The position numbers were made by a program, and so were the translations under genes. Below the pieces are notes generated by a model. It saw only the letters and a program-made list of their open reading frames with translations. It was not told where the DNA came from and searched no databases. A DNA stretch of 64,000 bases from CG1-02-35-72 sp045046885. GTDB lineage: Bacteria > Bacteroidota > Bacteroidia > Flavobacteriales > Flavobacteriaceae. Each line of letters starts with the position of its first letter. The first letter of the stretch is position 1. Location of the stretch: the NCBI GenBank assembly GCA_045046885.1, contig JASFYX010000046.1, forward strand, positions 1 through 64,000, written 5' to 3'. Positions 50,861-60,278 of the stretch are shown piece after piece.

Positions 50861-53704
50861 ATGAGAAAAACATTGCTTAAACTAGGATTGTTGTTTTTTA
50901 TGGGAATTACGTTTGCTCAGAACACTCCAATAAAAGATTCTCCGCAAAAAAATATACAAATTAATCAGGATTTAATTCCGATAGATTCTAATGTACGAAG
51001 AGGTAAACTACCAAACGGACTCACTTATTATATCCGAAATAACGGGAAACCCGAAGATAAAGTTGTACTACGACTGGCTGTAAATGCGGGGTCTATTTTA
51101 GAAGACGATGACCAACAAGGTATCGCTCATTTTATGGAACATATGAATTTTAATGGTACTAAAAATTTTAAAAAGAACGAATTAGTAGATTACCTTCAAA
51201 GTATTGGTGTGAAATTTGGAGCTGATTTAAATGCCTACACGGGTTTTGACGAAACTGTTTATATTTTACCCATCCCCAGTGATGATGATGAAAAGCTAGA
51301 AAAAGGTTTTCAAATAATAGAAGATTGGGCTTTTAATTCACTGCTTACCGATGAAGAAATTGATAAAGAGAGAGGTGTTGTATTAGAAGAATACCGTTTA
51401 GGATTAGGCGCCAGTAAACGTATGTTGGCAAAATATTTACCAAAAGTAATGCACAATTCTAAATACGCTAAGCGTTTACCCATTGGTAAAAAAGATATCT
51501 TAGAAAATTTTGATCATAAAATTATCCGCCGATTTAAAAAAGATTGGTACAGACCTGATTTAATGGCTGTTGTAGCTGTTGGCGATGTTGATGTAGATAA
51601 ATTAGAAGCAAAAATTAAAGCCCATTTTTCTAAAGTGCCAAAACCTGTTAATCCGCGTAAGCGCAAAATATTTGAGGTCCCTACACATAAAGAAACTTTG
51701 GTGGCCGTAGAAACAGATAAAGAAGCTACTTTTAATCAAGTGCAACTGCTGTATAAAGATTATGACAATGCAAAAGAAGTTGTAACTATTAGCGATTATA
51801 GAAATCAATTGCTAAGACGCATGTTTTCTGAAATGATTAACAATCGTTTAGATGAGTTGCGCAATGGTGAAAAACCTCCTTTTGTATTTGGGTACTCTTA
51901 TTATGGCGGCACTTGGGCACGCAGTAAAAATGCTTACCAATCTTTTGCTATGACAAGTGCTACAGGGCAATTAACGGCTTTAAGGGTGTTGTTAGAAGAA
52001 AATGAACGTGTAAAACGCTATGGTTTCCAAAAAGGGGAATTCAAACGCGCTAAAAAAGAAGTATTGGCAGGTTTAGAAAAATCTTTTAAGAATAAAAACA
52101 AAACAGAATCTGATGTTTACGTACGTTCTTATGTAAGCAATTATCTAGAACATGCCCCCATACCAGGAATAGCTTGGGAGTATAATTTTTATAAAAAAAC
52201 CTTACCAACAGTTTCATTAACTGAAATTAATGCCTTAATAAATAATTATTTACATAAAGATAACAGAGTAGTTGTTTTAACGGGTACTAAAAAAGACGGT
52301 GTACCTGTTGTGACAGAGAAACAGGTGTTAGAGGTATTAAAGGCTGTAGAAAAAGCAGATATTAAACCTTATAAAGACTCAGATTTGGGCGAAACCTTAA
52401 TGGCCAAAATACCAACTCCAGGAAGCATCGTTAAAGAAGTTAAAGATGCTATTTTAGGGACAACAACTTTAACTTTATCTAACGGAGCTACAGTTGTATA
52501 TAAGAAAACAGACTTTAAAGATGACGAAGTTTTAATGCAAGCTTTTAGTTATGGCGGCACATCGCTTTACGATACAAGTACGCTAAAAAAAGTAGCCGCA
52601 GCTAACGGTGGTTTGGCAGAAGCTGGCGTTAATGGCTTTAACCAAACAGATTTAGGTAAAATATTGTCGGGTAAAATGGTAAATGTGAGACCATTTATTT
52701 ATGGTAGTAGTGAAGGGTTTTCAGGTAAAACAACACCAAAAGATTTAGAAACCATGTTTCAATTAACGTATCTTTACTTTACGGACTTAAACAAAGACGG
52801 TAAAGCTTTCAAATCTTTTGTAGCCAAGCAAAAAGCCTTTTTGGGGAATATATTATCTAATCCAAGTTTTTATTATATGATAGCCCTTCAGGATTATTTA
52901 AATCAAGGTAACGATAGGTATATTGGATTTCCTACACCCGAAGATTATGACAAAGCAGACTACAATTTGGCCTATCAAAAATACAAGGAACGTTTTGCTA
53001 ATGCAGGCGACTTTAATTTTTACTTTGTCGGTAATTTTGATGAAGCCAAACTAAGGGCTTATATCAAACAATATATTGCAAGCTTGCCCGATAATGGTGT
53101 TAGAGAAAACTTTAAAGATTTTGGGTTTAGACCTTTGTCAGGATCTCATAAAAAAATGTTTTATAAAGGAACAGCGCCTAAGAGTACGGTAAATATTAAA
53201 TTCTCAGGAGAAGTAAAATACAATGATAAAGAAGCCTATTTACTCAAATCTTTAGGTGAAATATTGACCATTAAATTAGTTGAAGTGTTGCGTGAAAAAG
53301 AAAGTGGAGTGTATGGAGTAGGAGCAAGAGGTGGTATGAGTAAGATTCCGTATGGTTCATACAATTTCACTATTTCTTTTCCTTGTGGCCCTAAAAATGT
53401 CGATAAACTTAAAGAGGCTGCTTTGGCAGAACTTCAAAAAATAATAGACAAAGGCCCTACAGAAAAAGATGTAGCCAAAGTTAAAGAAGCCCAATTGCTA
53501 TCTTATAAAGAGAATTTAAAGAAAAATAAATTTTGGATTGATGCTTTAAAAGAGGCCGATTATACTAAAAGTAGTAAGACTAAAATAATGGAGCAATCTA
53601 AAGAAATAGCGTCATTAAATGTCAAGGCTATTAAGAAAGTAGCTAGAAAATACCTTAGAAAGGGCTATATTCTAGCTGTTTTATATCCCGAAAGTCAGAA
53701 ATAA
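50861..53704 (+). CDS. Secreted M16-family zinc peptidase
   Basis: 947 residues with a signal peptide (MRKTLLKLGLLFFMGITFAQ). The inverted zinc motif H90-F-M-E93-H94 is followed by ERGVVLEEY at about 170-178, which supplies the third ligand. The protein has the four-domain M16 clamshell in one chain, with a second, non-catalytic half after about residue 500 (TTLTLSNGATVVYKKTDFKD). It probably degrades peptides in the periplasm. Its own promoter and terminator make it a single transcription unit. Confidence 0.93.
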   Translation: MRKTLLKLGLLFFMGITFAQNTPIKDSPQKNIQINQDLIPIDSNVRRGKLPNGLTYYIRNNGKPEDKVVLRLAVNAGSILEDDDQQGIAHFMEHMNFNGTKNFKKNELVDYLQSIGVKFGADLNAYTGFDETVYILPIPSDDDEKLEKGFQIIEDWAFNSLLTDEEIDKERGVVLEEYRLGLGASKRMLAKYLPKVMHNSKYAKRLPIGKKDILENFDHKIIRRFKKDWYRPDLMAVVAVGDVDVDKLEAKIKAHFSKVPKPVNPRKRKIFEVPTHKETLVAVETDKEATFNQVQLLYKDYDNAKEVVTISDYRNQLLRRMFSEMINNRLDELRNGEKPPFVFGYSYYGGTWARSKNAYQSFAMTSATGQLTALRVLLEENERVKRYGFQKGEFKRAKKEVLAGLEKSFKNKNKTESDVYVRSYVSNYLEHAPIPGIAWEYNFYKKTLPTVSLTEINALINNYLHKDNRVVVLTGTKKDGVPVVTEKQVLEVLKAVEKADIKPYKDSDLGETLMAKIPTPGSIVKEVKDAILGTTTLTLSNGATVVYKKTDFKDDEVLMQAFSYGGTSLYDTSTLKKVAAANGGLAEAGVNGFNQTDLGKILSGKMVNVRPFIYGSSEGFSGKTTPKDLETMFQLTYLYFTDLNKDGKAFKSFVAKQKAFLGNILSNPSFYYMIALQDYLNQGNDRYIGFPTPEDYDKADYNLAYQKYKERFANAGDFNFYFVGNFDEAKLRAYIKQYIASLPDNGVRENFKDFGFRPLSGSHKKMFYKGTAPKSTVNIKFSGEVKYNDKEAYLLKSLGEILTIKLVEVLREKESGVYGVGARGGMSKIPYGSYNFTISFPCGPKNVDKLKEAALAELQKIIDKGPTEKDVAKVKEAQLLSYKENLKKNKFWIDALKEADYTKSSKTKIMEQSKEIASLNVKAIKKVARKYLRKGYILAVLYPESQK

Positions 53705-53727
53705 AAACTTTTACAAAAGAGTTCTTA

Positions 53728-53763
53728 AAAACTGCCAAAAATATTTATTTTTTGGCAGTTTTT
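53728..53763 (+). terminator. Terminator after the M16 peptidase gene
   Basis: A perfect 14-bp stem, AAAACTGCCAAAAA (53728-53741) and TTTTTGGCAGTTTT (53749-53762), with a 7-nt loop. Confidence 0.85.
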
Positions 53764-53844
53764 AATTTGAGGATTGTTTAAAACTTCATTTCAGAAAGTC
53801 ATAAATAGTTGTATTTTTATGGCCGTTTATAATCGTTAAATTCT

Positions 53845-54627
53845 ATGGGAAAAATTATAGCAGTTGCAAATCAAAAAGGTGGGGTTGGTAAAACAACCAC
53901 TTCACTCAATTTAGCAGCCGCTTTAGGCGTTTTAGAGAAAAAAGTTTTATTGATAGATGCCGATCCGCAAGCCAATGCTTCATCTGGCTTAGGTGTTGAT
54001 ATTGATGCTGTTACTGTTGGAACTTATCAGGTTTTAGAACATGTTATATCTGCCAAAGAAGCTATTGTTACAACGAGTTCTCCAAATGTGTGGCTTATGC
54101 CATCGCATATAGATTTAGTGGCTATAGAAATTGAATTGGTTGATAAAAGGAATCGTGAATATATGCTTAAAAAAGCATTAGAGCCCATTCAAGACGCATA
54201 CGATTTTATTATAATAGATTGCGCACCGTCATTGGGTCTCATTACTTTAAATGCACTTACAGCTGCCGATGCGGTACTTATACCCATTCAATGTGAGTAT
54301 TTTGCTTTAGAAGGATTGGGTAAACTTTTAAATACGATAAAAAGTGTTCAGAAGGTTCACAATGCCGATTTAGATATTGAAGGATTGCTTTTAACAATGT
54401 ATGATTCACGTTTGCGTTTGTCTAATCAGGTAATAGAAGAAGTTAAAAAACATTTTAAACAGATGGTTTTCAAAACCATTATTCACAGAAATACACGCTT
54501 GAGCGAAGCCCCAAGTTTTGGCGAAAGTATCATAGCTTACGACGCTACGAGCCGTGGTGCCATAAATTATATTAATTTAGCACACGAAATTCTTAAGAAG
54601 AATAGTAATTATGGCAAAAGCAATTAA
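53845..54627 (+). CDS. parA: Chromosome-partitioning ATPase ParA
   Basis: 260 residues. Deviant Walker A KGGVGKTT at 11-18, DADPQANAS (Walker A'), and IIDCAPSLG (Walker B). These are the hallmarks of chromosomal ParA/Soj, which moves ParB-parS complexes and binds DNA non-specifically. It overlaps parB by 17 nt. Together with parB it starts a co-oriented run through dapB and lepB. I found no parS consensus in the window. Confidence 0.96.
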   Translation: MGKIIAVANQKGGVGKTTTSLNLAAALGVLEKKVLLIDADPQANASSGLGVDIDAVTVGTYQVLEHVISAKEAIVTTSSPNVWLMPSHIDLVAIEIELVDKRNREYMLKKALEPIQDAYDFIIIDCAPSLGLITLNALTAADAVLIPIQCEYFALEGLGKLLNTIKSVQKVHNADLDIEGLLLTMYDSRLRLSNQVIEEVKKHFKQMVFKTIIHRNTRLSEAPSFGESIIAYDATSRGAINYINLAHEILKKNSNYGKSN

Positions 54628-55504
54628 AAAACAAGCCTTAGGGCGTGGTTTATCGGCTATTTTAAAAACAGCATCAGCATCAGAAATAAATGATTCTTTT
54701 GCTAAAAATAAAGCGGCTGTTGTCAATACTATTATAGACGTTGAACTCGATAAAATAATAGAAAATCCTTTTCAACCACGCACATACTTTAACGAAAACG
54801 ACTTAAAAGAATTAGCGGCATCCATAAAGGAATTAGGTATCATTCAACCTATTACTTTACGTAAATTAGCACACAATCAATTTCAAATAGTATCTGGTGA
54901 ACGTCGTTTTAGGGCGTCAAAATTATTGGGTTTGACAAATATTCCTTCTTATGTTAGAACTGCCGATGACCAAGAAATGTTGGCGATGGCCTTGGTTGAA
55001 AATATTCAAAGAAAAGATTTAGACCCTATAGAAATAGCCCTTTCTTATCAACGTTTAATTGAGGAGGTTAATCTTACCCAAGAACAATTGAGCAAACGCG
55101 TAGGAAAAGACCGTTCTACTGTGACTAATTTTTTAAGATTACTTAAATTAGATCCAATTATACAAACAGGTATGCGCGATGGTTTTATAAGTATGGGACA
55201 CGGCAGAGCGCTTATAAATGTAGCTACTCAAGAAAATCAATTGACTATTTACGAACAAATAGTCAGAAAAAAACTCTCTGTCAGACAGACAGAAGATTTG
55301 GTACGTAATCTTAAAAATACAGGAGATATGTCTAAGTTTAAAAAAGAATTTAAATCGGTATTAATAAGTCAAATAGAAGCTGATTTTAAATCAATATTAG
55401 GAAAAAACATCCACATTAAAACCAATGCAAAAGGCAAGGGTAAAATAGAAATTCCTTTTTCTGATGAAGCCGATTTGGAACGTCTTAAAAAATTACTGCT
55501 TTAA
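54611..55504 (+). CDS. parB: ParB/RepB/Spo0J family partition protein
   Basis: 297 residues. Conserved ALGRGLSAI start, NPFQPR box I, GERRFRA at 96-102 (the CTP-binding box II), and ENIQRKDLDPIE. The helix-turn-helix LTQEQLSKRVGKDRSTVTNF (about 153-172) reads parS. The C-terminal part contains the dimerisation region. It loads on parS as a CTP-dependent clamp and works with ParA. It ends immediately before the DUF5683 gene. Confidence 0.96.
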   Translation: MAKAIKKQALGRGLSAILKTASASEINDSFAKNKAAVVNTIIDVELDKIIENPFQPRTYFNENDLKELAASIKELGIIQPITLRKLAHNQFQIVSGERRFRASKLLGLTNIPSYVRTADDQEMLAMALVENIQRKDLDPIEIALSYQRLIEEVNLTQEQLSKRVGKDRSTVTNFLRLLKLDPIIQTGMRDGFISMGHGRALINVATQENQLTIYEQIVRKKLSVRQTEDLVRNLKNTGDMSKFKKEFKSVLISQIEADFKSILGKNIHIKTNAKGKGKIEIPFSDEADLERLKKLLL

Positions 55505-56065
55505 ATGAAAAAAACACTTTTCTTTTTTGTGATATTTTTAAGCACTTTAAGTTTGCTAGCTCAAAGTAAAAAAAAGCATGTCAAAGTAAAACAAGACAGT
55601 ATTTTTAAAGACGATTTAATAAATCCACTAGCACCCGCAAAAGCTGCTTTTTATTCGGCTGTTTTACCCGGTTTAGGACAAGCCTACAATAAAAAATATT
55701 GGAAAATTCCCATTATTTATGGAGCCTTAGGATCGAGTACTTATTTTTATTTTAAGAACAATTCCGATTTAAAACTATACCGTCGTGCATTTAAATCGCG
55801 CTTAGCTGGTAAACCCGATCAGTTTGCGGGACTTATTTCTGATGCAGGTCTTATAAATGCCCAAAAGTCCTTTAAAAAGAATCGCGATTTATCAATGTTT
55901 TTAACCATTGCTTTTTACGCTTTAAACATTATAGAAGCCAATGTAGATGCACATATTTCTGATATCCCAATTGATAATAATATCACCTTTAAGCCTAGTA
56001 TTATTTATACGCCCGATTTGAGTAAACCGGTTTTTGGTATCTCCACAACTATAATTTTAAACTGA
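55505..56065 (+). CDS. DUF5683 domain protein
   Basis: 186 residues with a signal peptide (MKKTLFFFVIFLSTLSLLAQ). Next comes the DUF5683 segment PAKAAFYSAVLPGLGQAYNK, two hydrophobic helices (IPIIYGALGSSTYFYF and FLTIAFYALNIIEANVDAH), and a strand-rich end. It starts with the base after the parB stop, and its stop overlaps the dapB ATG by one base, so all three are translated together. Found next to parB in many Bacteroidota. Function unknown. Confidence 0.88.
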   Translation: MKKTLFFFVIFLSTLSLLAQSKKKHVKVKQDSIFKDDLINPLAPAKAAFYSAVLPGLGQAYNKKYWKIPIIYGALGSSTYFYFKNNSDLKLYRRAFKSRLAGKPDQFAGLISDAGLINAQKSFKKNRDLSMFLTIAFYALNIIEANVDAHISDIPIDNNITFKPSIIYTPDLSKPVFGISTTIILN

Positions 56066-56772
56066 TGAAAATAGCGCTTTTAGGATATGGCAAAATGGGA
56101 AAAGCAATCGAACAGATTGCCATAGAAAACGGGCATATTATTGTGGCAAAATTAGAAGGGCCTATTTCTGAATCTTTTAATTTCGGTCAAGCCGATATTG
56201 CTATAGATTTTAGTATTCCAGAGGCTGCCTTTAACAATATAAAATCGGCTTTAGAACACAATATCCCCGTCGTTTCTGGTACCACAGGATGGTTAAAACA
56301 ATACGACGAAGCGGTAGCCTTGTGTCATAAAATGGAAGGGGCTTTTATCTATGCATCAAATTTTAGTTTGGGTGTTAATTTATTTTTCGAATTAAATACA
56401 CAATTGGCAAAATTGATGCAAAAATTCGAGAGCTATGAAATTGATATAGAAGAAACACATCATACGCAAAAAAAGGACGCACCAAGTGGTACAGCTATCA
56501 GTTTAGCAGAACAAATTATTGACAATAGCACTAAAAATAAATGGCAGCTCAATTCAATATCCGATAAGGAAATCATCAATATAAAGGCGAACCGTTTACC
56601 GGATGTGCCTGGCACACATTGGGTTAATTATACCAGCGCTGTTGACGAGATAACTATTAAACACAAAGCTTTTAACCGAAAAGGATTTGCTTTAGGGGCT
56701 GTAATGGCAGCCGAATGGCTGGTTGGTAAACAAGGTGTTTTTACGATGAAAGATGTGTTAAACATTGGTTAA
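56065..56772 (+). CDS. dapB: 4-hydroxy-tetrahydrodipicolinate reductase
   Basis: 235 residues. N-terminal nucleotide-binding motif GYGKMGKA, then VSGTTGW, and the catalytic/substrate region EETHHTQKKDAPSGTA containing the conserved His-His and Lys. The length is a little below that of enteric DapB, without loss of motifs. It reduces HTPA to tetrahydrodipicolinate in lysine and meso-diaminopimelate synthesis for peptidoglycan. Coupled to DUF5683; 77 bp before lepB. Confidence 0.95.
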   Translation: MKIALLGYGKMGKAIEQIAIENGHIIVAKLEGPISESFNFGQADIAIDFSIPEAAFNNIKSALEHNIPVVSGTTGWLKQYDEAVALCHKMEGAFIYASNFSLGVNLFFELNTQLAKLMQKFESYEIDIEETHHTQKKDAPSGTAISLAEQIIDNSTKNKWQLNSISDKEIINIKANRLPDVPGTHWVNYTSAVDEITIKHKAFNRKGFALGAVMAAEWLVGKQGVFTMKDVLNIG

Positions 56773-56810
56773 ATGCGCTTTAAAATAAAAAATAATAAAG
56801 TCAATTCTTA

Positions 56811-56818
56811 TACTTTTG
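56811..56818 (+). promoter_or_regulatory. -7 promoter element for lepB
   Basis: TACTTTTG matches TAnnTTTG. The predicted start near 56825 gives a 25-nt leader before ATG 56850. The lepB-wbqC-DUF6122 group may therefore have its own transcript besides read-through from parA. Confidence 0.5.
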
Positions 56819-56849
56819 ACGGATACAAAATAAATTAACTGAATTACAA

Positions 56850-58388
56850 ATGACACTCATACAATTATTTTACTTTTTTATAGCCGTACAAATCATCCAT
56901 TTTTTAGGGACTTATAAACTATATGTTAATGCGGGACGCCAAGCTTGGGAAGCGCTTATTCCTATTTACAACGCTGTGGTTTTAATGCAGATTATCAACC
57001 GTCCTAAATGGTGGGTTATTTTGCTGTTTATTCCCATCATAAATTTATTGATGTTTCCCGTGCTTTGGGTTGAAACTATTCGCAGTTTCGGACACAATTC
57101 CAACAAAGATACTTGGCTGGTTCTGTTTACTTTAGGCTTGTGTATTTTTTATTTTAATTACACAGAATCAGGTGATTATATTAAAGAACGCAGTTTAAAA
57201 CCCCGTACAAATACAGGCGAGTGGGTCAGTTCAATTGTTTTTGCCGTTGTGGCTGCCACTATGGTGCATACCTATTTTATGCAACCTTATACCATTCCGA
57301 CATCCTCACTTGAAAAATCTCTTTTAATAGGCGATTTTCTTTTTGTAAGCAAGTTTCATTATGGGGCAAGAGCCCCTATGACAGCCATTGCTGCACCTAT
57401 GGTTCATGATACACTTCCTTTAATAGGTGTTAAATCGTATTTAAAAAAACCACAATTACCCTATTTTAGGTTTCCCGGATTACAAAAGATAAAACGCAAC
57501 GACATAGTTGTTTTTAATTGGCCGGCCGATACCGTTCAACAATTTTTTAAAACACCCGACCATAAAATAAGAAAGCCTATTGATAAAAAATCGAATTATG
57601 TCAAACGCTGTGTCGCTATTGCTGGTGATACTTTAAGCATTATTGACGGTTATGTGTATATAAACGGAAAGAAAACTGTTTTACCAGACCGTGCTAAACC
57701 GCAATACGATTATACAGTTGATACGGAAGGGCAACAATTGAGTTCTAGAACTATTAATGGTCGTTATCACTCACGCGAATGGGGGCGTTATCAAAATGGT
57801 ACTTACCGCTTAAATCTCGATGCAGAAAATGCTAGGCGCTTGTCTAAAAACCCTTTGGTAAAAAGTATGACCCGTGAGGTTTTGCCAAAAGGTTTTCACG
57901 AAGATGTTTTTCCACACGACAAAAATTTAATTTGGAATCGCGATCAATTCGGTCCAATGTATATCCCCGAAAAGGGTAAAACAGTTGCTATAAATCTTGA
58001 TAATTTACCCTTTTACAATAAAATAATAGGCGAGTACGAAAAAAACACTTTAGAAGTCCGCGGGAATAACATTTACATCAATGGTAAAATTGCGACTAAA
58101 TATACTTTTAAACAGAATTATTATTGGATGATGGGCGATAACCGCGACCATTCTGAAGATTCGCGTTATTGGGGTTTTGTACCTTTTGACCATGTTGTTG
58201 GAAAACCTGTTTTTATTTGGATGAGTTGGGATACAAATGGTAAAGGTATAAACAAAGTAAGATGGGACAGAGTTTTTACAACCGTTGGCGGTAGTGGTAA
58301 ACGGGTGTCTTATTTATACTATTTCTTAGGTTTATTAGCACTGTGGTTTGGTTACGATTTTTATAGAAAACGTAAAAAAGCCGCTTAG
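56850..58388 (+). CDS. lepB: Signal peptidase I
   Basis: 512 residues, much longer than the 320 or so of E. coli LepB. Three N-terminal hydrophobic segments (about 4-18, 53-72, 88-103) precede a further membrane helix at 126-142. The nucleophile is S153 in IPTSSLEKSLL and the general base is K252 in NYVKRCVAIAGD. Box E is GDNRDHSEDSRYWG near 435-448. A large insertion separates the Lys box from box E. A final membrane helix is near 490-505. It cleaves Sec signal peptides at the outer side of the inner membrane. Confidence 0.94.
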   Translation: MTLIQLFYFFIAVQIIHFLGTYKLYVNAGRQAWEALIPIYNAVVLMQIINRPKWWVILLFIPIINLLMFPVLWVETIRSFGHNSNKDTWLVLFTLGLCIFYFNYTESGDYIKERSLKPRTNTGEWVSSIVFAVVAATMVHTYFMQPYTIPTSSLEKSLLIGDFLFVSKFHYGARAPMTAIAAPMVHDTLPLIGVKSYLKKPQLPYFRFPGLQKIKRNDIVVFNWPADTVQQFFKTPDHKIRKPIDKKSNYVKRCVAIAGDTLSIIDGYVYINGKKTVLPDRAKPQYDYTVDTEGQQLSSRTINGRYHSREWGRYQNGTYRLNLDAENARRLSKNPLVKSMTREVLPKGFHEDVFPHDKNLIWNRDQFGPMYIPEKGKTVAINLDNLPFYNKIIGEYEKNTLEVRGNNIYINGKIATKYTFKQNYYWMMGDNRDHSEDSRYWGFVPFDHVVGKPVFIWMSWDTNGKGINKVRWDRVFTTVGGSGKRVSYLYYFLGLLALWFGYDFYRKRKKAA

Positions 58389-58402
58389 TAAAATTAATTA
58401 TT

Positions 58403-59017
58403 TTGATTATCATTCAGCCTTCTTATTTTGCTCCCATTAGTCAGTTTGCTGCTATAGCTAAGCATAAAGAAGTTTGTTTAGAAGTTTGTGATAATTACCA
58501 AAAACAAACCTATAGAAATCGCTGTTATATTTATGGTGCTAACGGTAAGCTCATGCTCAATATTCCTATTGTTCACAATAAAACCAAAGGACGTCAATTA
58601 ACCAAAGATGTGAAAATTGAACCTTATTTTAATTGGTGTAAACAGCACTTAAAATCTATTAAAACAGCCTATCAAACTTCGCCTTATTTTGAGTTTTACG
58701 AAGATGATTTTACTGCTTTTTATAAACGTGATTGTAACGATTTATTATCCCTAAATATTGCCTCTTTTAATTTAATAATAGAATTATTGGAATTAAATTT
58801 AAATATCACAAAAACAAAAGAATACCAGCAATTATATAAAGTAGATTATAGGTATTTGGCCAATGCTAAAACCATACATCCTTTTTCATTTGATACCTAC
58901 ACACAAATGTTTGATAATAAATATGGATTTATACCCAATTTAAGTATTCTAGATCTGCTTTTTATGGAAGGACCAAATGCTTTAAATTATCTTGAAACAC
59001 AGGTTACAGCTTTATGA
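58403..59017 (+). CDS. WbqC family protein
   Basis: 204 residues resembling WbqC-like proteins (IIIQPSYFAPISQFAAIAKH at the start, then NRCYIYGANGKLMLNIPIVH). Relatives occur in O-antigen clusters, but the biochemical role is unsettled. The only fitting start is TTG 58403, 14 bp after lepB. Its stop overlaps the DUF6122 start (ATGATG/TGA). No membrane segment is seen. Confidence 0.86.
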   Translation: MIIIQPSYFAPISQFAAIAKHKEVCLEVCDNYQKQTYRNRCYIYGANGKLMLNIPIVHNKTKGRQLTKDVKIEPYFNWCKQHLKSIKTAYQTSPYFEFYEDDFTAFYKRDCNDLLSLNIASFNLIIELLELNLNITKTKEYQQLYKVDYRYLANAKTIHPFSFDTYTQMFDNKYGFIPNLSILDLLFMEGPNALNYLETQVTAL

Positions 59018-59331
59018 TGGTCTTTTTAAGATTGCTTATTCATTATGGCTTCCATTTTGTAGTACCTTTGGGCATTGCTAAAATATTTTATAAAGAACAT
59101 TGGCAACGGACTTATCTTATTTTATTAGGCACAATGTTGATAGATTTAGACCACCTTTTAGCTACACCTATTTTTGATCCTAATCGTTGTAGTATCAACT
59201 TTCATCCCCTACATACCTATTGGGCTTTGATTGTTTATATCGGACTTTTATTTTTTAAAAAAACCAGAATAATTGGCATAGGTTTGGTTTTGCACTTTCT
59301 GACTGATGCTTTAGATTGTTTGTGGATTTAG
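59014..59331 (+). CDS. DUF6122 family membrane protein
   Basis: 105 residues, with about three hydrophobic helices and His/Asp-rich motifs between them (LIDLDHLLATPIF, FHPLHTYWA, LHFLTDALDC). The HPLHT and IDLDH pattern recalls small membrane hydrolases that bind metal, but this is speculation. It overlaps the wbqC stop by 4 nt and ends the parA-to-DUF6122 run. The next 94 bp contain no clear terminator. Confidence 0.85.
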   Translation: MMVFLRLLIHYGFHFVVPLGIAKIFYKEHWQRTYLILLGTMLIDLDHLLATPIFDPNRCSINFHPLHTYWALIVYIGLLFFKKTRIIGIGLVLHFLTDALDCLWI

Positions 59332-59425
59332 AAGTTAATTATGAATAAAATATTGACATCTTAAGAACCCATTTTTCAGAAAATAAAATTAGCCTATTTT
59401 TCTAACCTTAGTACTTGTGCAAAAG

Positions 59426-60265
59426 TCAGTTTTTAGATTTCATATTTAAATCCACTTGAGTAAATGGAATAGTAATATTGTGCTCATTAAAATTCTTTAT
59501 AATAATTTTTCTGATATCGCTTTTTATTTTTTCGATGTAAAAAATATTTTGACTGTAAAAAAGTACTTGAAAGTCTAAAGATGAACTGCCAAAATTTACT
59601 AAACGTCCTTCTAATAAATCATCCTTTAATATCTCTGGATGCTCTAACACACTTTTTTCGAGTAACTCAACTACAAAATCCACATTGCTATCATATGCAA
59701 CACCAACATCTATTTTAAAGAGTGTCTTTTTTGTTTGATGACTCCAATTTATGACTTTGTTTGTAGTGATAAGAGAATTGGGTAAGATTACTACAATTTG
59801 ATTACGGTTAAGACCTTTTGAGGTTCTCAAGCCAATTTCTTGAATTTTTACAATGTCGCCATCTATTTCTAATATATCATCAACTTTTACAGAATGCTCA
59901 AAAAGCAGTATTATTCCTGACAAAATATCGTTAAAAGTTTGTTGTAATCCCAGACCTATACCTACAAGTAAGGCGGCAGAACCTGCTAATAATAGTGTTA
60001 TTTTAACACCAATCATTTCTAGCATAAATCCTATGGATATAATCCATATAATATATTTTATCAGTTGGAACAAGGCAAATAAACTTCCTTTATCAAGTTT
60101 GTGAAATTTGTTCTCTCTATTTAAAGTTTTTTTAATGAGCCATAATAATATTTTAGTTGCCAAAAATATGGCAAGCACACTAACCAATTCAAAAACTGTT
60201 AAAGAATGTCCTTTGTAATGAAGCAGTACAAAGCTTAATATACTATTAATTGTTTCCATATTCAA
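59426..60265 (-). CDS. Small-conductance mechanosensitive channel (MscS family)
   Basis: 279 residues. Two or three membrane helices precede the pore-lining helix GSAALLVGIGLGLQQTFND with its Gly/Ala pattern. The MscS beta domain follows (VDDILEIDGDIVKIQEIGLR, then VVILPNSLI). It opens under membrane tension to release solutes after osmotic downshock. It is the last gene of the four-gene minus-strand ion operon, 13 bp after the AI-2E-family gene. Confidence 0.92.
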   Translation of the reverse strand: MNMETINSILSFVLLHYKGHSLTVFELVSVLAIFLATKILLWLIKKTLNRENKFHKLDKGSLFALFQLIKYIIWIISIGFMLEMIGVKITLLLAGSAALLVGIGLGLQQTFNDILSGIILLFEHSVKVDDILEIDGDIVKIQEIGLRTSKGLNRNQIVVILPNSLITTNKVINWSHQTKKTLFKIDVGVAYDSNVDFVVELLEKSVLEHPEILKDDLLEGRLVNFGSSSLDFQVLFYSQNIFYIEKIKSDIRKIIIKNFNEHNITIPFTQVDLNMKSKN

Positions 60266-60278
60266 TTTTTAAAAGATG

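Noticed and set aside
53705..54700. parS sites or replication origin near parAB
   Set aside because: No TGTTTCACGTGAAACA-like 16-mer, no dnaA gene or DnaA-box cluster. The CACGTG in lon (near 34668) and in the sigma gene (near 37514) do not fit the rest of parS.
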